Source: SAR202 cluster bacterium AC-647-P02_OGT_505m
Lineage (GTDB): Bacteria > Chloroflexota > Dehalococcoidia > Lucifugimonadales > UBA826
Length of the DNA: 64,000 bases
Direction: 5' to 3'
Assembly: GCA_009391195.1 (NCBI GenBank)
Contig: VEXB01000005.1
Location: 1-64,000 of the forward strand
The translations under genes were made by a program, and so were the position numbers. Below are positions 1 through 7,744 of this stretch, piece after piece; the first letter of the stretch is position 1, and each line of letters starts with the position of its first letter. Under the pieces are notes generated by a model, which did not search any database, was not told the DNA's origin, and saw only the letters and a list, made by a program, of their open reading frames with translations.

Positions 1-365
1 TTAAATTCGCCTCCTATGCCCCCATAGTTTTCACCTCAGCATTAAACTCCGACGGTATCAATGAATTATTAGACACCGCGCTTCGAGTCCAAGTGGAATG
101 GTCAAAGGGAATACCTAGACCCGACATAAGGCGAACGGTTTTATCTGCAGTTGCCGAAAACCCTCCGCCATCAGGTGGCCGCCGGGTACTGAAACTGTAT
201 AGTGCGATGCAAGATACCACTATGCCTCCTAGTTTTACATTTTTTGTGAACCATACAGATATGATCCATTTTTCGTATAGAAGATATCTCGAAAACAAAC
301 TCCGCGAAGAATATACGTTTGAAGGTGCTCCTATCAGATTCCGCTTTAGGGGATGGAAGCGTTGA
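1..365 (+). CDS. der: Ribosome biogenesis GTPase Der (EngA), C-terminal fragment
   Basis: The reading frame is open from base 3 and runs to TGA at 363-365, so the gene begins upstream of the window. The visible part is the C-terminal KH-like domain that follows the two GTPase domains of Der, a 50S assembly factor. Recognisable family features are the 'APIVFTSAL' strand, the 'NPPPSGGRRVLKLYSAMQ' segment, 'FVN' and the near-terminal 'YRRYLENKLRE' with 'PIRFRFRGW'. Both GTPase domains lie outside the window. The stop overlaps the likely plsY start (TGATG), which suggests translational coupling. Confidence 0.93.
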   Translation, partial: KFASYAPIVFTSALNSDGINELLDTALRVQVEWSKGIPRPDIRRTVLSAVAENPPPSGGRRVLKLYSAMQDTTMPPSFTFFVNHTDMIHFSYRRYLENKLREEYTFEGAPIRFRFRGWKR

Positions 366-1003
366 TGGGTTTAATTACAGGAATTACTTTCATAGTTTTG
401 GGATATCTAATTGGGTCAATTTCGTTTGGCTTGCTCATCGGAAAACTAATAAAAGGTATCGATATCAGGAACTTTGGTAGCGGAAGCACTGGAGCCACTA
501 ATGTCGCGCGAGTTTGTGGAGCCCCCTGGGGAATAATCGCATTGATTCTAGACATGGGGAAGGCAGCAATTCCCTTAGCTATAACAGTCTATATATTAGA
601 AACACCGGACTGGTCCCACCCGTTGACAGGATTAGCAGCTATCGCTGGACACACTTGGCCATTGTTCACTAATTTCAAGGGAGGCAAAGGAATTGCTTCA
701 GGTTGGGCCGCACTAATCGTCCTATCACCTTGGTCAGGAATAGTAGCTACTTTGGCAGCCGCTCCAGTGATAGGAATAACCAAATACGTTTCACTAGGCT
801 CAATCATAGGGTCAACAGTCGGAGGATCATCTATAACTGTACTAGCGATACTTAGTAAATGCGGGATTGAAGAAGTTCCAAATATACCTTTGGTGTATAT
901 GACGTACGGCATAATCGGATCTTTAGTAACAGTTATCCTACACAAAGAAAATATTAAAAGGCTAATCAATGGTGATGAAAGCAAGCTGGGAGAAAAGACC
1001 TAG
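365..1003 (+). CDS. plsY: Acyl-phosphate:glycerol-3-phosphate acyltransferase PlsY
   Basis: PlsY is an integral membrane enzyme that transfers an acyl group from acyl-phosphate to sn-glycerol-3-phosphate, the first step of phospholipid synthesis. The protein is hydrophobic with about five to seven membrane spans. It carries the family loops 'GSISFG', 'NFGSGSTGATNVAR' near residues 37-50 and 'HTWPLFTNFKGGKG' near residue 98. I place the start at ATG 365, which overlaps the der stop; an in-frame ATG at 353 would add four residues inside der. It is followed 44 bases later by gpsA, which makes its substrate, so the two form a lipid-precursor pair. Confidence 0.95.
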   Translation: MGLITGITFIVLGYLIGSISFGLLIGKLIKGIDIRNFGSGSTGATNVARVCGAPWGIIALILDMGKAAIPLAITVYILETPDWSHPLTGLAAIAGHTWPLFTNFKGGKGIASGWAALIVLSPWSGIVATLAAAPVIGITKYVSLGSIIGSTVGGSSITVLAILSKCGIEEVPNIPLVYMTYGIIGSLVTVILHKENIKRLINGDESKLGEKT

Positions 1004-1047
1004 AAAACTAACCACTCATTAGAATAAAGGGTTTCTTAGACAGAGGC

Positions 1048-2046
1048 ATGGCTAGAATTGCGATAATTGGAACCACCACCTGGGGGACAACCCTAGGCAT
1101 AATAAACGCCCGTGAAAATAGGGAAGTTGTACTGCTTGCGAGAACTTCAAGTGAGGCAAGTGAACTTCAGACAGAAAACGAAAACCGAAGATTCCTGCCT
1201 GGTGTTCCCTTTCCTAAAACAATGAATATTACTTCATCACCCAAAGATGCTATTGAAAACTCTGACCTAATTATATTTGCAGTCCCAGCAGCATCTATGA
1301 GGGAAAATTCCTCCCAGTTGTCGTCGGCTATCTCATGCGAAAAAATAGCTATCAGTGCAACAAAAGGTCTAGAGCCTAAAACAGGAAAACGAATGACTGC
1401 TGTGCTACTAGAAGAACTCGATTTAACTGGAAATAGAATTTGTGTAATGTCGGGTCCCAATCTTGCCAAAGAAATCCTCGCTGGAAAACCGTCGTCAACG
1501 GTCATCGCATCCACAGACAGAACTACCGCAACTTATGCTCAAACACATCTCAATTCGTCAAATTTAAGGGTTTATACAAATCGGGACGTGATAGGAGTCG
1601 AATTAGCAGGAGCTCTAAAGAATGTTGTCGCTATTGCAGCAGGAATATCTGATGGCTTAGGTTTCGGCGACAATGCCAAAGCTTCCATCATAACCAGAGG
1701 GTTGGCAGAAATTTCACGTCTAGGCGTTAGCCTAGGTGCAGATCCAGCCACATTTGCAGGTCTTGCTGGAATGGGAGACGTAATTGCAACCTGTTCCAGT
1801 AATTTAAGCCGCAATAACTCTCTAGGAAGAATGTTGGCATCAGGTATGTCTCTAAACGACATAACAAGTTCTATGGAAAACATAGCGGAAGGGATAGGTA
1901 CGACACAGGAAATAGTTCAGATGGCTAAACCTATGAACATAGATATTCCATTAACTAAATCAGTTTATAGTGTCCTATTTGATGGAGTTGCCCCACTAGA
2001 GGCGGTTGCCAATCTAATGGGCCGATCTCCCACCTCAGAAATCTAA
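1048..2046 (+). CDS. gpsA: Glycerol-3-phosphate dehydrogenase [NAD(P)+]
   Basis: GpsA reduces dihydroxyacetone phosphate to glycerol-3-phosphate for lipid synthesis. Length (332 residues) is normal. The N-terminal Rossmann loop reads 'IIGTTTWGTTLG', so the usual GxGxxG has Thr in place of the second Gly. The 'AVPA' strand, 'SATKGLE', 'SGPNLAKEI' and the C-terminal catalytic region 'ELAGALKNVVAIAAGISDGL' with 'NAKASIITRGL' are all present. The last holds the conserved Lys and Arg of the family. The gene follows plsY and supplies its acceptor. I regard it as functional despite the altered glycine motif. Confidence 0.95.
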   Translation: MARIAIIGTTTWGTTLGIINARENREVVLLARTSSEASELQTENENRRFLPGVPFPKTMNITSSPKDAIENSDLIIFAVPAASMRENSSQLSSAISCEKIAISATKGLEPKTGKRMTAVLLEELDLTGNRICVMSGPNLAKEILAGKPSSTVIASTDRTTATYAQTHLNSSNLRVYTNRDVIGVELAGALKNVVAIAAGISDGLGFGDNAKASIITRGLAEISRLGVSLGADPATFAGLAGMGDVIATCSSNLSRNNSLGRMLASGMSLNDITSSMENIAEGIGTTQEIVQMAKPMNIDIPLTKSVYSVLFDGVAPLEAVANLMGRSPTSEI

Positions 2047-2094
2047 CTTTGTATATTAAGAACTCAGCCATTAACCACAAAGGTTACCAAACCG

Positions 2095-2113
2095 GCCACA
2101 AAACTTATGTGGC
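2095..2113. other. Small hairpin between convergent gpsA and rsmE
   Basis: Perfect 6-base inverted repeat GCCACA / TGTGGC with a 7-base loop lies in the 105-base gap between two convergent genes. There is no T-run on either side, so a role as a bidirectional terminator is only a guess. Confidence 0.3.
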
Positions 2114-2151
2114 AGCCACATCTTGTCGCTAATACTCATCCATAGCTCCAA

Positions 2152-2892
2152 CTAGCCCATATCCCCAGACTCGTATAACACCCCAACAGCTGTAGCTATC
2201 CCAGCGGTCTCCGATCTGAGAATTCTCTTGCCCAAAGATACTGGAATAACTCCATTGTTTTTAGCAGCTTGAATCTCCTCACAAGAAAACCCTCCAATCG
2301 GACCAATGAAAATAGATACCTCGGCATCTTCCTTCATTGCAGCAACATCCTGCTTTCTAAGTACCTCGCGAATTCCTACCTGAGTTTCATTTTCCCAAGG
2401 AATTAATTTCAAGCCACTGGAAGTCTTAAATGCCTTATCAAGAGAAACAGGCTCTGCTAAAGCGGGCAAAATGACTCTTCCCGATTGCTCTGCAGACTCC
2501 ACAATGATCTTTCGCCATCTAGTTATACGAGAAGAACTGAGTCGGAATGGTTGTGTCCTTGAAGATATGATCGGCGAGAATCCAGTAATGCCAATCTCTA
2601 CTCCTTTTTGAAGGGTGTACTCAAATCTATCGGCTTTTATTAGTGCTTGATAGAGAGTAACTTTGACTCGAGGCTCACTGGTACCTTTACGACGCTTAAT
2701 AATTGTTCCGGTACACGAATGCCTATCAACGAGGTCAAGCCTGACTGTTTTCTCGTAACTACTACCGTCGAAAACTACAACTAAATCTCCCGAACCAAGT
2801 CTTAGGACCCTTGAGATTTGAGTAGACTGTTCATTTGAAAATAATATTTTCTCCCCAGATTCGAATTCTTTCGGGACGAAAAATCTGTGCAA
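2152..2892 (-). CDS. rsmE: 16S rRNA m3U1498 methyltransferase RsmE
   Basis: RsmE is a SPOUT-class methyltransferase that modifies U1498 of 16S rRNA using S-adenosylmethionine. The 246-residue protein has the N-terminal PUA-like part ('MHRFFVP', 'HISRVLR'-like segment) and the C-terminal knot with 'SLGKRILRSETA'. The SAM loop usually reads GPEGG but is 'GPIGGFS' here. The 'ALIKADRFEYTLQKGVEIGI' segment is typical. It is the last gene of dnaJ-prmA-rsmE and starts 16 bases after the prmA stop. Confidence 0.93.
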   Translation of the reverse strand: MHRFFVPKEFESGEKILFSNEQSTQISRVLRLGSGDLVVVFDGSSYEKTVRLDLVDRHSCTGTIIKRRKGTSEPRVKVTLYQALIKADRFEYTLQKGVEIGITGFSPIISSRTQPFRLSSSRITRWRKIIVESAEQSGRVILPALAEPVSLDKAFKTSSGLKLIPWENETQVGIREVLRKQDVAAMKEDAEVSIFIGPIGGFSCEEIQAAKNNGVIPVSLGKRILRSETAGIATAVGVLYESGDMG

Positions 2893-2908
2893 TAATCAAC
2901 CTCCGACA

Positions 2909-3811
2909 TTACCTTTTAGTTGCTAACACAGCAGTCCAGTCGCCATCGGTCATCACCTCGTCGAAAACAACGCCAATAGGGTGGAAAACGTCTCGGACAT
3001 CTTCCAAAGAGCTCTCAAGAATCCCAGACAAAATCAGCTTGCCACCAATTCTTAGTCCTTGTGTCAAATGCTCAGCAAGTTCAATAATAACTTTTGAGGA
3101 TATGTTAGCCAACGCTAAATCAAAATCTTCTTCAGAATACCGATAGTTCGGAAGCGTCCCATTAAGAATGGTTATGGCTTCATCAACCCCATTCAACACA
3201 CAATTTTCCTCTGCTACCTTGGCGGCATTAAGTTCTATTTCAAGACCTAGTGAAGACACTCCACCCAGCTTAATTGCCGTTACTGATAATATTCCAGAGC
3301 CGCATCCAAGATCTATGATTTTCTCTCCACCAACTATAGTTTCCTCCAGCAATTCCATGCACATTCGAGTTGTGGGATGATGTCCAGTACCAAATGCCAT
3401 ACCAGGATCCAAAAGAATAGTGACATCATCTACTGCAGAGTCATAGTTCTGCCAAGTTGGACATATCACTAGCTTCTTGCCAATCCTAATCGGATTAAAA
3501 TATTGCTTCCAATTAGTTTCCCAATCCTCATCCTTGATCTCTCGTTCCCTAAGCGGCTCAATTGGATGAATATGATTAATTAATTTCACCCCAATCTCAA
3601 TACGGGCTCTACGTTCATCAGCTGAATCATCCTTAGGGATGTATGTCCGAACGTTCAGTGTTTCAGGTACTGGAGCTTTTTCTCCTTCATCAGGATTGAA
3701 GTCAGCAGGACTCTCGATCGCAACCCCACCATATCCGTACTTGTAAAAAATGTGAGAAATTGGTTCTACAAATTCTGGCGGGACATCGACACTAAGCTCC
3801 AACCACTTCAC
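2909..3811 (-). CDS. prmA: Ribosomal protein L11 methyltransferase PrmA
   Basis: PrmA trimethylates ribosomal protein L11 with S-adenosylmethionine. The 300-residue protein has the small N-terminal L11-recognition domain followed by a class I methyltransferase fold. Family motifs seen are 'LDPGMAFGTGHHPTTRMC', the SAM-binding 'IDLGCGSGILSVTA' and 'LANISSKVI'. Its ATG overlaps the last base of the dnaJ stop (position 3811), which indicates translational coupling. The dnaJ-prmA-rsmE order is common in Gram-positives and Chloroflexota. Confidence 0.95.
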   Translation of the reverse strand: MKWLELSVDVPPEFVEPISHIFYKYGYGGVAIESPADFNPDEGEKAPVPETLNVRTYIPKDDSADERRARIEIGVKLINHIHPIEPLREREIKDEDWETNWKQYFNPIRIGKKLVICPTWQNYDSAVDDVTILLDPGMAFGTGHHPTTRMCMELLEETIVGGEKIIDLGCGSGILSVTAIKLGGVSSLGLEIELNAAKVAEENCVLNGVDEAITILNGTLPNYRYSEEDFDLALANISSKVIIELAEHLTQGLRIGGKLILSGILESSLEDVRDVFHPIGVVFDEVMTDGDWTAVLATKR

Positions 3812-4965
3812 TAGCTACTTTCCCGACCACCAAAAACATTTTTAAATTTACTGAAAATACCTGTATCTTCTTCATCACCCATTTGGGGCAATGTAGTCCC
3901 AAGTTTCTCCAGTAGTTCTTTCTGTATATTATCCAGTTTGGTAGGAACCCTTAAATTCACTTTCACTAGTTGATCGCCACGCCGTGTCCCCTGAATTTGA
4001 GCAATTCCCTTTCCTTTAAGTCTAAAAATTCTCCCATTTTGAGTCCCAGCCGGGATAGTCAACTCGACATCACCTTCTATAGTAGGAACAATAATAGTGC
4101 CCCCTAGAGAAGCCTGCACTATATTCACTGGCACATCCAACCTGATGTTAATACCATCTCTAGCAAAAAAAGGATGCTCCTCTATGCGAAAAACGACAAA
4201 CAAATCACCCGGGGGGCCTCCACTAGACCCATGTTCGCCTTCCCCTGTAAGGCGAATTTGTGTGTCCTCTCTCACCCCAGCAGGGATAGTTGTTGCTATC
4301 GTTCGCTTTCTCCGTTGCTTTCCTTGTCCCCTACATTGGGTACATGGATTGGTAATGGTCTTTCCTTCTCCTCGACAGGCGTTGCAGTCGGTAACCTGTA
4401 CAAACTGACCAAAAGCACTTTGCTGAGCTCTGCGAACTTGACCTTGACCGTTGCAGGATCTACATGTAGAAGAGTCGCTTCCTGGTTCCGCTTTAGATCC
4501 TCGGCACTTACTACAAGACTCTATTCTATTAATATCAAATTCTTTCTCTGTGCCAAATATTGCTTCTTCAAAATCTAAATCCATCGAGTACTTCAGATCA
4601 GATCCTCTTGTAGGTCTATTTCTGTTGGTTGAAGATCTCGACCCAAAGCCAGACCCACCAAAGAAAGAATCAAATATATCTCCAAATCCACCCAAATCCT
4701 CAACACCACCAAATCCTGAACCTGCACCTCCATTGCCACTCAGGCCTGCATGCCCAAATTGATCATATCGTGCTCTTTTTTCCTGATCTGAAAGAACCTG
4801 ATAAGCTTCATTAATTTCCTTGAACTTTTTTTCGGCGTCTTTGTCTTTATTTCTATCCGGATGAAATTCAAACGCCAGCTTCCTGAACGCCTTTTTCAGG
4901 TCATCCTCACTGGCGTTTCTAGAAACCCCAAGTATCTCGTAATAGTCTCTTTTCTGTGTCGTCAT
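3811..4965 (-). CDS. dnaJ: Chaperone DnaJ (Hsp40)
   Basis: DnaJ is the co-chaperone that delivers clients to DnaK and stimulates its ATPase. The 384 residues show the full type I layout: J domain with HPD at about 35-38, a Gly/Phe-rich linker at about 70-110, four zinc-finger repeats and the C-terminal substrate-binding domains. The finger repeats are [24 protein letters not shown] and CTQCRGQG; the first lacks the final glycine, as is common. No dnaK or grpE is adjacent in the window. The gene heads the dnaJ-prmA-rsmE operon, 75 bases downstream of folD. Confidence 0.97.
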   Translation of the reverse strand: MTTQKRDYYEILGVSRNASEDDLKKAFRKLAFEFHPDRNKDKDAEKKFKEINEAYQVLSDQEKRARYDQFGHAGLSGNGGAGSGFGGVEDLGGFGDIFDSFFGGSGFGSRSSTNRNRPTRGSDLKYSMDLDFEEAIFGTEKEFDINRIESCSKCRGSKAEPGSDSSTCRSCNGQGQVRRAQQSAFGQFVQVTDCNACRGEGKTITNPCTQCRGQGKQRRKRTIATTIPAGVREDTQIRLTGEGEHGSSGGPPGDLFVVFRIEEHPFFARDGINIRLDVPVNIVQASLGGTIIVPTIEGDVELTIPAGTQNGRIFRLKGKGIAQIQGTRRGDQLVKVNLRVPTKLDNIQKELLEKLGTTLPQMGDEEDTGIFSKFKNVFGGRESS

Positions 4966-5039
4966 AATTTAGGTTCTTAATTCTCTATAAATTATATCCT
5001 AGGAAACATAACAACTAAGTTAATACACCCATGAGTTAT

Positions 5040-5918
5040 TCAATGAAGCCTAGCAGCAAGTAATGTATTCGATAATAACATCGCAATCGTCATTGGACCC
5101 ACTCCGCCAGGAACCGGTGTTATCGCTGAGGCCTTCTGCGAAACACTCAAAAAATCTATATCCCCGACCAATTTATAACCCCTCTTTCTGTCCGGTGCGC
5201 TAACTCGGTTGATACCCACATCGATGGCAACAACACCGTCTGACACCATGTCAGAGGTAACATATTCTGGAATCCCAATAGCGGCAATAAGTATTTCTGC
5301 CGATCGGCATAATTCTTCAATATTTTTTGTCTGACTGTGGCAAACGGTGACGGTGGCGTTCCCACCCTTACCTTTCAAAGAGAGAAGATTTGAAAGAGGC
5401 CTACCAACGATATTACTCCGCCCCAGAACAACAACGTGCCTTCCCATTGGGTCGTTCCCAGTCCTGACAAGCATCTGTACTATACCCCCAGGAGTTGCAG
5501 GAACGAACCGGGGCTTGCCCGCAGCCAGCAGTCCTGAATTAAAAGGATGTAACCCATCTACATCTTTCAAAGGATCTATTGATAGGGTCACCCGTCCTTC
5601 ATCGATATGCTCGGGCAATGGTAACTGCACTAAAATTCCGTCACAGTTAGGATCACTATTTAATTCATTAACTACCCGTATAACTTCATTTTCTGTGGCA
5701 GTCTTCGGCATCGAAATAGTTTCACCAAGAATTCCTACCTCATCCGCTCCCCGCTGTTTGTTACGTACATATATAGCCGAGGCAGGATCATCTCCTACCA
5801 AGACGACTGATAGGCCAGGAGATCTACCTGTCTCCATTTTTAGTCTCTTTACAGAGTCTGATACCTCTGATTTAACTTGTCTTGATAACCCAATACCATC
5901 AATAATTTTAGAATCCAT
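5040..5918 (-). CDS. folD: Bifunctional methylenetetrahydrofolate dehydrogenase/cyclohydrolase FolD
   Basis: FolD interconverts 5,10-methylene-, methenyl- and 10-formyl-tetrahydrofolate in one-carbon metabolism. The 292-residue length is normal. Visible are the catalytic region 'YVRNKQRGADE' (Tyr and Lys of the YxxxK motif), 'DGILVQLPLPEHID', 'VDGLHPFN', the NADP loop 'VVLGRSNIVGRPLSNLL' and the terminal 'TPVPGGVGPMTIAML'. It is transcribed away from acpS; a TATAAT-like element sits about 60 bases upstream of the start. Confidence 0.97.
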   Translation of the reverse strand: MDSKIIDGIGLSRQVKSEVSDSVKRLKMETGRSPGLSVVLVGDDPASAIYVRNKQRGADEVGILGETISMPKTATENEVIRVVNELNSDPNCDGILVQLPLPEHIDEGRVTLSIDPLKDVDGLHPFNSGLLAAGKPRFVPATPGGIVQMLVRTGNDPMGRHVVVLGRSNIVGRPLSNLLSLKGKGGNATVTVCHSQTKNIEELCRSAEILIAAIGIPEYVTSDMVSDGVVAIDVGINRVSAPDRKRGYKLVGDIDFLSVSQKASAITPVPGGVGPMTIAMLLSNTLLAARLH

Positions 5919-5976
5919 CTATATCACTACCACATTCAGTCATGATCCGTACCAGTGAGGAATTTAACAGCAGCTA

Positions 5977-5982
5977 ATTATA
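5977..5982 (-). promoter_or_regulatory. Candidate -10 element for folD
   Basis: A perfect TATAAT on the minus strand lies about 60 bases before the folD ATG in the divergent folD/acpS gap. The best upstream -35 match (TTGTGT) is 19 bases away and weak, so the assignment is tentative. Confidence 0.4.
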
Positions 5983-6029
5983 ACTTCCCACCATTTTATT
6001 TACACAACAGAATCTATGCGCTAATCCAG

Positions 6030-6035
6030 TATAAT
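6030..6035 (+). promoter_or_regulatory. Candidate -10 element for acpS
   Basis: A perfect TATAAT lies 26 bases before the acpS start codon, which places a start site just before the GAGG ribosome-binding sequence. No good -35 hexamer sits at 16-18 bases; a TTTACA at 5999-6004 is 25 bases upstream and too far. Confidence 0.4.
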
Positions 6036-6061
6036 TTCAATCTGAATTGTGAGGATATAAA

Positions 6062-6460
6062 TTGTTAATTACCGGTATCGACATTGTTGAAATCGAACGC
6101 GTAGGTCGTGTTACAGCTGAATATGGGAAAAGATTCCTGGAAAGAATCTATACAGAGCAGGAAATACTATATTGCAGAGGAAGAGCTCCACAACTTGCTA
6201 GTCGTTTTGCGGCAAAAGAAGCCGTTATGAAATTGCTAGGGACAGGGACAAGAGGAGTTGGGTGGAAGGACATCGAAATCCGAAGAAGACGGGGAAGCGC
6301 CCCTTTCATTGAGCTAAGCGGAAGAGCAAAGATGCGCGCTATGCAGATCGGGCTTCATGATATTGCCCTTTCTCTGTCACATTCTGAACAGTACGCCGTG
6401 GCCTCTGTTATAGGTGAAAGTGAGAGGGGCAACCTAATTCCAAGAGTCTCCGAAAATTAG
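6062..6460 (+). CDS. acpS: Holo-[acyl-carrier-protein] synthase AcpS
   Basis: AcpS transfers 4'-phosphopantetheine from coenzyme A to the serine of apo-acyl carrier protein, activating fatty acid synthesis. The 132-residue protein has the magnesium-binding start 'GIDIVEIERV', the 'FAAKEAVMKLLGTG' core helix and 'LSLSHSEQYAVASV', all diagnostic of the AcpS phosphopantetheinyl transferase group. The start is TTG, preceded by GAGG with a nine-base spacing. It is transcribed divergently from folD and converges on the cytochrome gene at 6497. Confidence 0.95.
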   Translation: MLITGIDIVEIERVGRVTAEYGKRFLERIYTEQEILYCRGRAPQLASRFAAKEAVMKLLGTGTRGVGWKDIEIRRRRGSAPFIELSGRAKMRAMQIGLHDIALSLSHSEQYAVASVIGESERGNLIPRVSEN

Positions 6461-6496
6461 TTAATCAAACCTTTTTAAATAAAAGTACAATCAAAA

Positions 6497-7180
6497 CTAC
6501 TTCGTCCCAATCCTTTGTCTGAGGTACTGAACTAGATGCCACCGTTCCTGTTCAGTAAGCATCTTTCCAAACTCAGGCATTATAGCTGAAGATGATTTGC
6601 CTCTCACAGCCGCTGCCAGTCCAGGCCTTCCTCCCCAAGTTATATATCCAAATATCTCTCCGTCTGACAACTCCCTAACTCTATCGGAGTTAAGATTTAC
6701 AGGCTCGGCACCATCATATGCCAATGAACCATCGTTCCTCGCGCTAAGTAAAGTAGTGATTGGACCAGCTCCATCTAATTTAATGCCGTGGCACACCTGA
6801 CAGTTAACCGAATACACCCTTTGAGCATTGTTATCATCATATGATGTCTCAAATTTACGGGGTATATCGAGTACCTTTAGCTCATCAAGATCTAGGATCT
6901 TAACTTCACCACCCGTAACAGGCACTGAGCCCTCAGGCGGAAGAAGTCTGGGAACTTCCTGGGCCCTATAGGAATCTGAATAGTGCATCTCGGAGAACAC
7001 AACCACTGCATGCGACCCAGTCTCTGGGAAGGCCGGTAGTTCGAAGTTTATTGCACCACCAAATTCCACTTTGCCGGTTTTGCTGTCATAGCAACCGGAA
7101 GTTACAGCTACAAACAACAGTGCCACCATAAAAGTTAACAAAGGCCCACTAATTCTTATTTTAAATTGACTTAAAAACAT
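6497..7180 (-). CDS. actE: Alternative complex III monoheme cytochrome c lipoprotein (ActE)
   Basis: This is the small cytochrome c subunit that carries electrons on the outer face of alternative complex III, a quinol:acceptor oxidoreductase replacing the bc1 complex. The 227-residue product begins with a signal peptide and lipobox ending at Cys30 ('VTSGC'), so it should be lipid-anchored outside the membrane. A single heme site CQVCH is at 127-131 and a likely axial Met is at 201 ('SAIMPEFG'). It is the last gene of the act operon, 17 bases after actD. It could also be called a general class I cytochrome c, but position and N-terminal sequence favour ActE. Confidence 0.88.
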   Translation of the reverse strand: MFLSQFKIRISGPLLTFMVALLFVAVTSGCYDSKTGKVEFGGAINFELPAFPETGSHAVVVFSEMHYSDSYRAQEVPRLLPPEGSVPVTGGEVKILDLDELKVLDIPRKFETSYDDNNAQRVYSVNCQVCHGIKLDGAGPITTLLSARNDGSLAYDGAEPVNLNSDRVRELSDGEIFGYITWGGRPGLAAAVRGKSSSAIMPEFGKMLTEQERWHLVQYLRQRIGTK

Positions 7181-7197
7181 TACTAACGCTCTTTAAT

Positions 7198-7713
7198 TTA
7201 TTCCCATCCCCTGATAATGTCGCCCTCGGCCCCCGCTTTCTTTAATGCCTCTTCAGCAACTCCTGTCCTACCTTCCTCTGTAGTAACAGTCACGCCAATA
7301 TGCCCTTCGGTTATCTTCTCACTGTATGCTCCCATAAAAAGTCGAGGCAATCTGGACTCAAATATGATCCCAATAATGGTAAAAATAATGGCCCCGAGCA
7401 TCGTACCTTCATACATTATTATTGCCATTGGCGGTATAGACAGAATAGGTTTTCCTCCAGTTATGAGGGGATAAGCCATTTGCGTTCCGGCTGTGATAAT
7501 AAGACCCCCTGTGAAGCCACAAGCTGCCCCAATAAGAGGCCACCGAAAAAGGTGATGCTCAGGCTCGGCCTCACCAAATGTACCCTCTGGGTACGGTGTG
7601 CCCGTCAGTAATTCATATTCCCCTTCCTCAAAGCCTGCATCTCTCAAATTGTCGAGAGCGTCAGCGGCGGAGTCCTCTTCAGTGTAGAGACCTAATACAC
7701 TCTTCTTAGCCAT
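7198..7713 (-). CDS. actD: Alternative complex III membrane subunit ActD (DUF3341)
   Basis: A 171-residue protein with a soluble N-terminal domain ('LGLYTEEDSAADALDNLRDAGF') and two hydrophobic spans near residues 58-80 and 92-120, joined by 'MAYPLITGGKPI'. This arrangement is that of DUF3341 proteins, the ActD subunit of alternative complex III. ActD has no cofactor and packs against the NrfD-type subunits. The hydrophilic C-terminus resembles a second small domain. It sits between the second NrfD-like gene and the cytochrome gene, matching the C-D-E order of other act operons. Confidence 0.88.
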   Translation of the reverse strand: MAKKSVLGLYTEEDSAADALDNLRDAGFEEGEYELLTGTPYPEGTFGEAEPEHHLFRWPLIGAACGFTGGLIITAGTQMAYPLITGGKPILSIPPMAIIMYEGTMLGAIIFTIIGIIFESRLPRLFMGAYSEKITEGHIGVTVTTEEGRTGVAEEALKKAGAEGDIIRGWE

Positions 7714-7744
7714 AACTGATCCTTATAGTCCTAGTCTATTGATA

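Noticed and set aside
5347-5958. 203-codon open frame antisense to folD
   Set aside because: It lies almost wholly inside folD, whose motifs are intact; its product resembles no protein and is a complement shadow.
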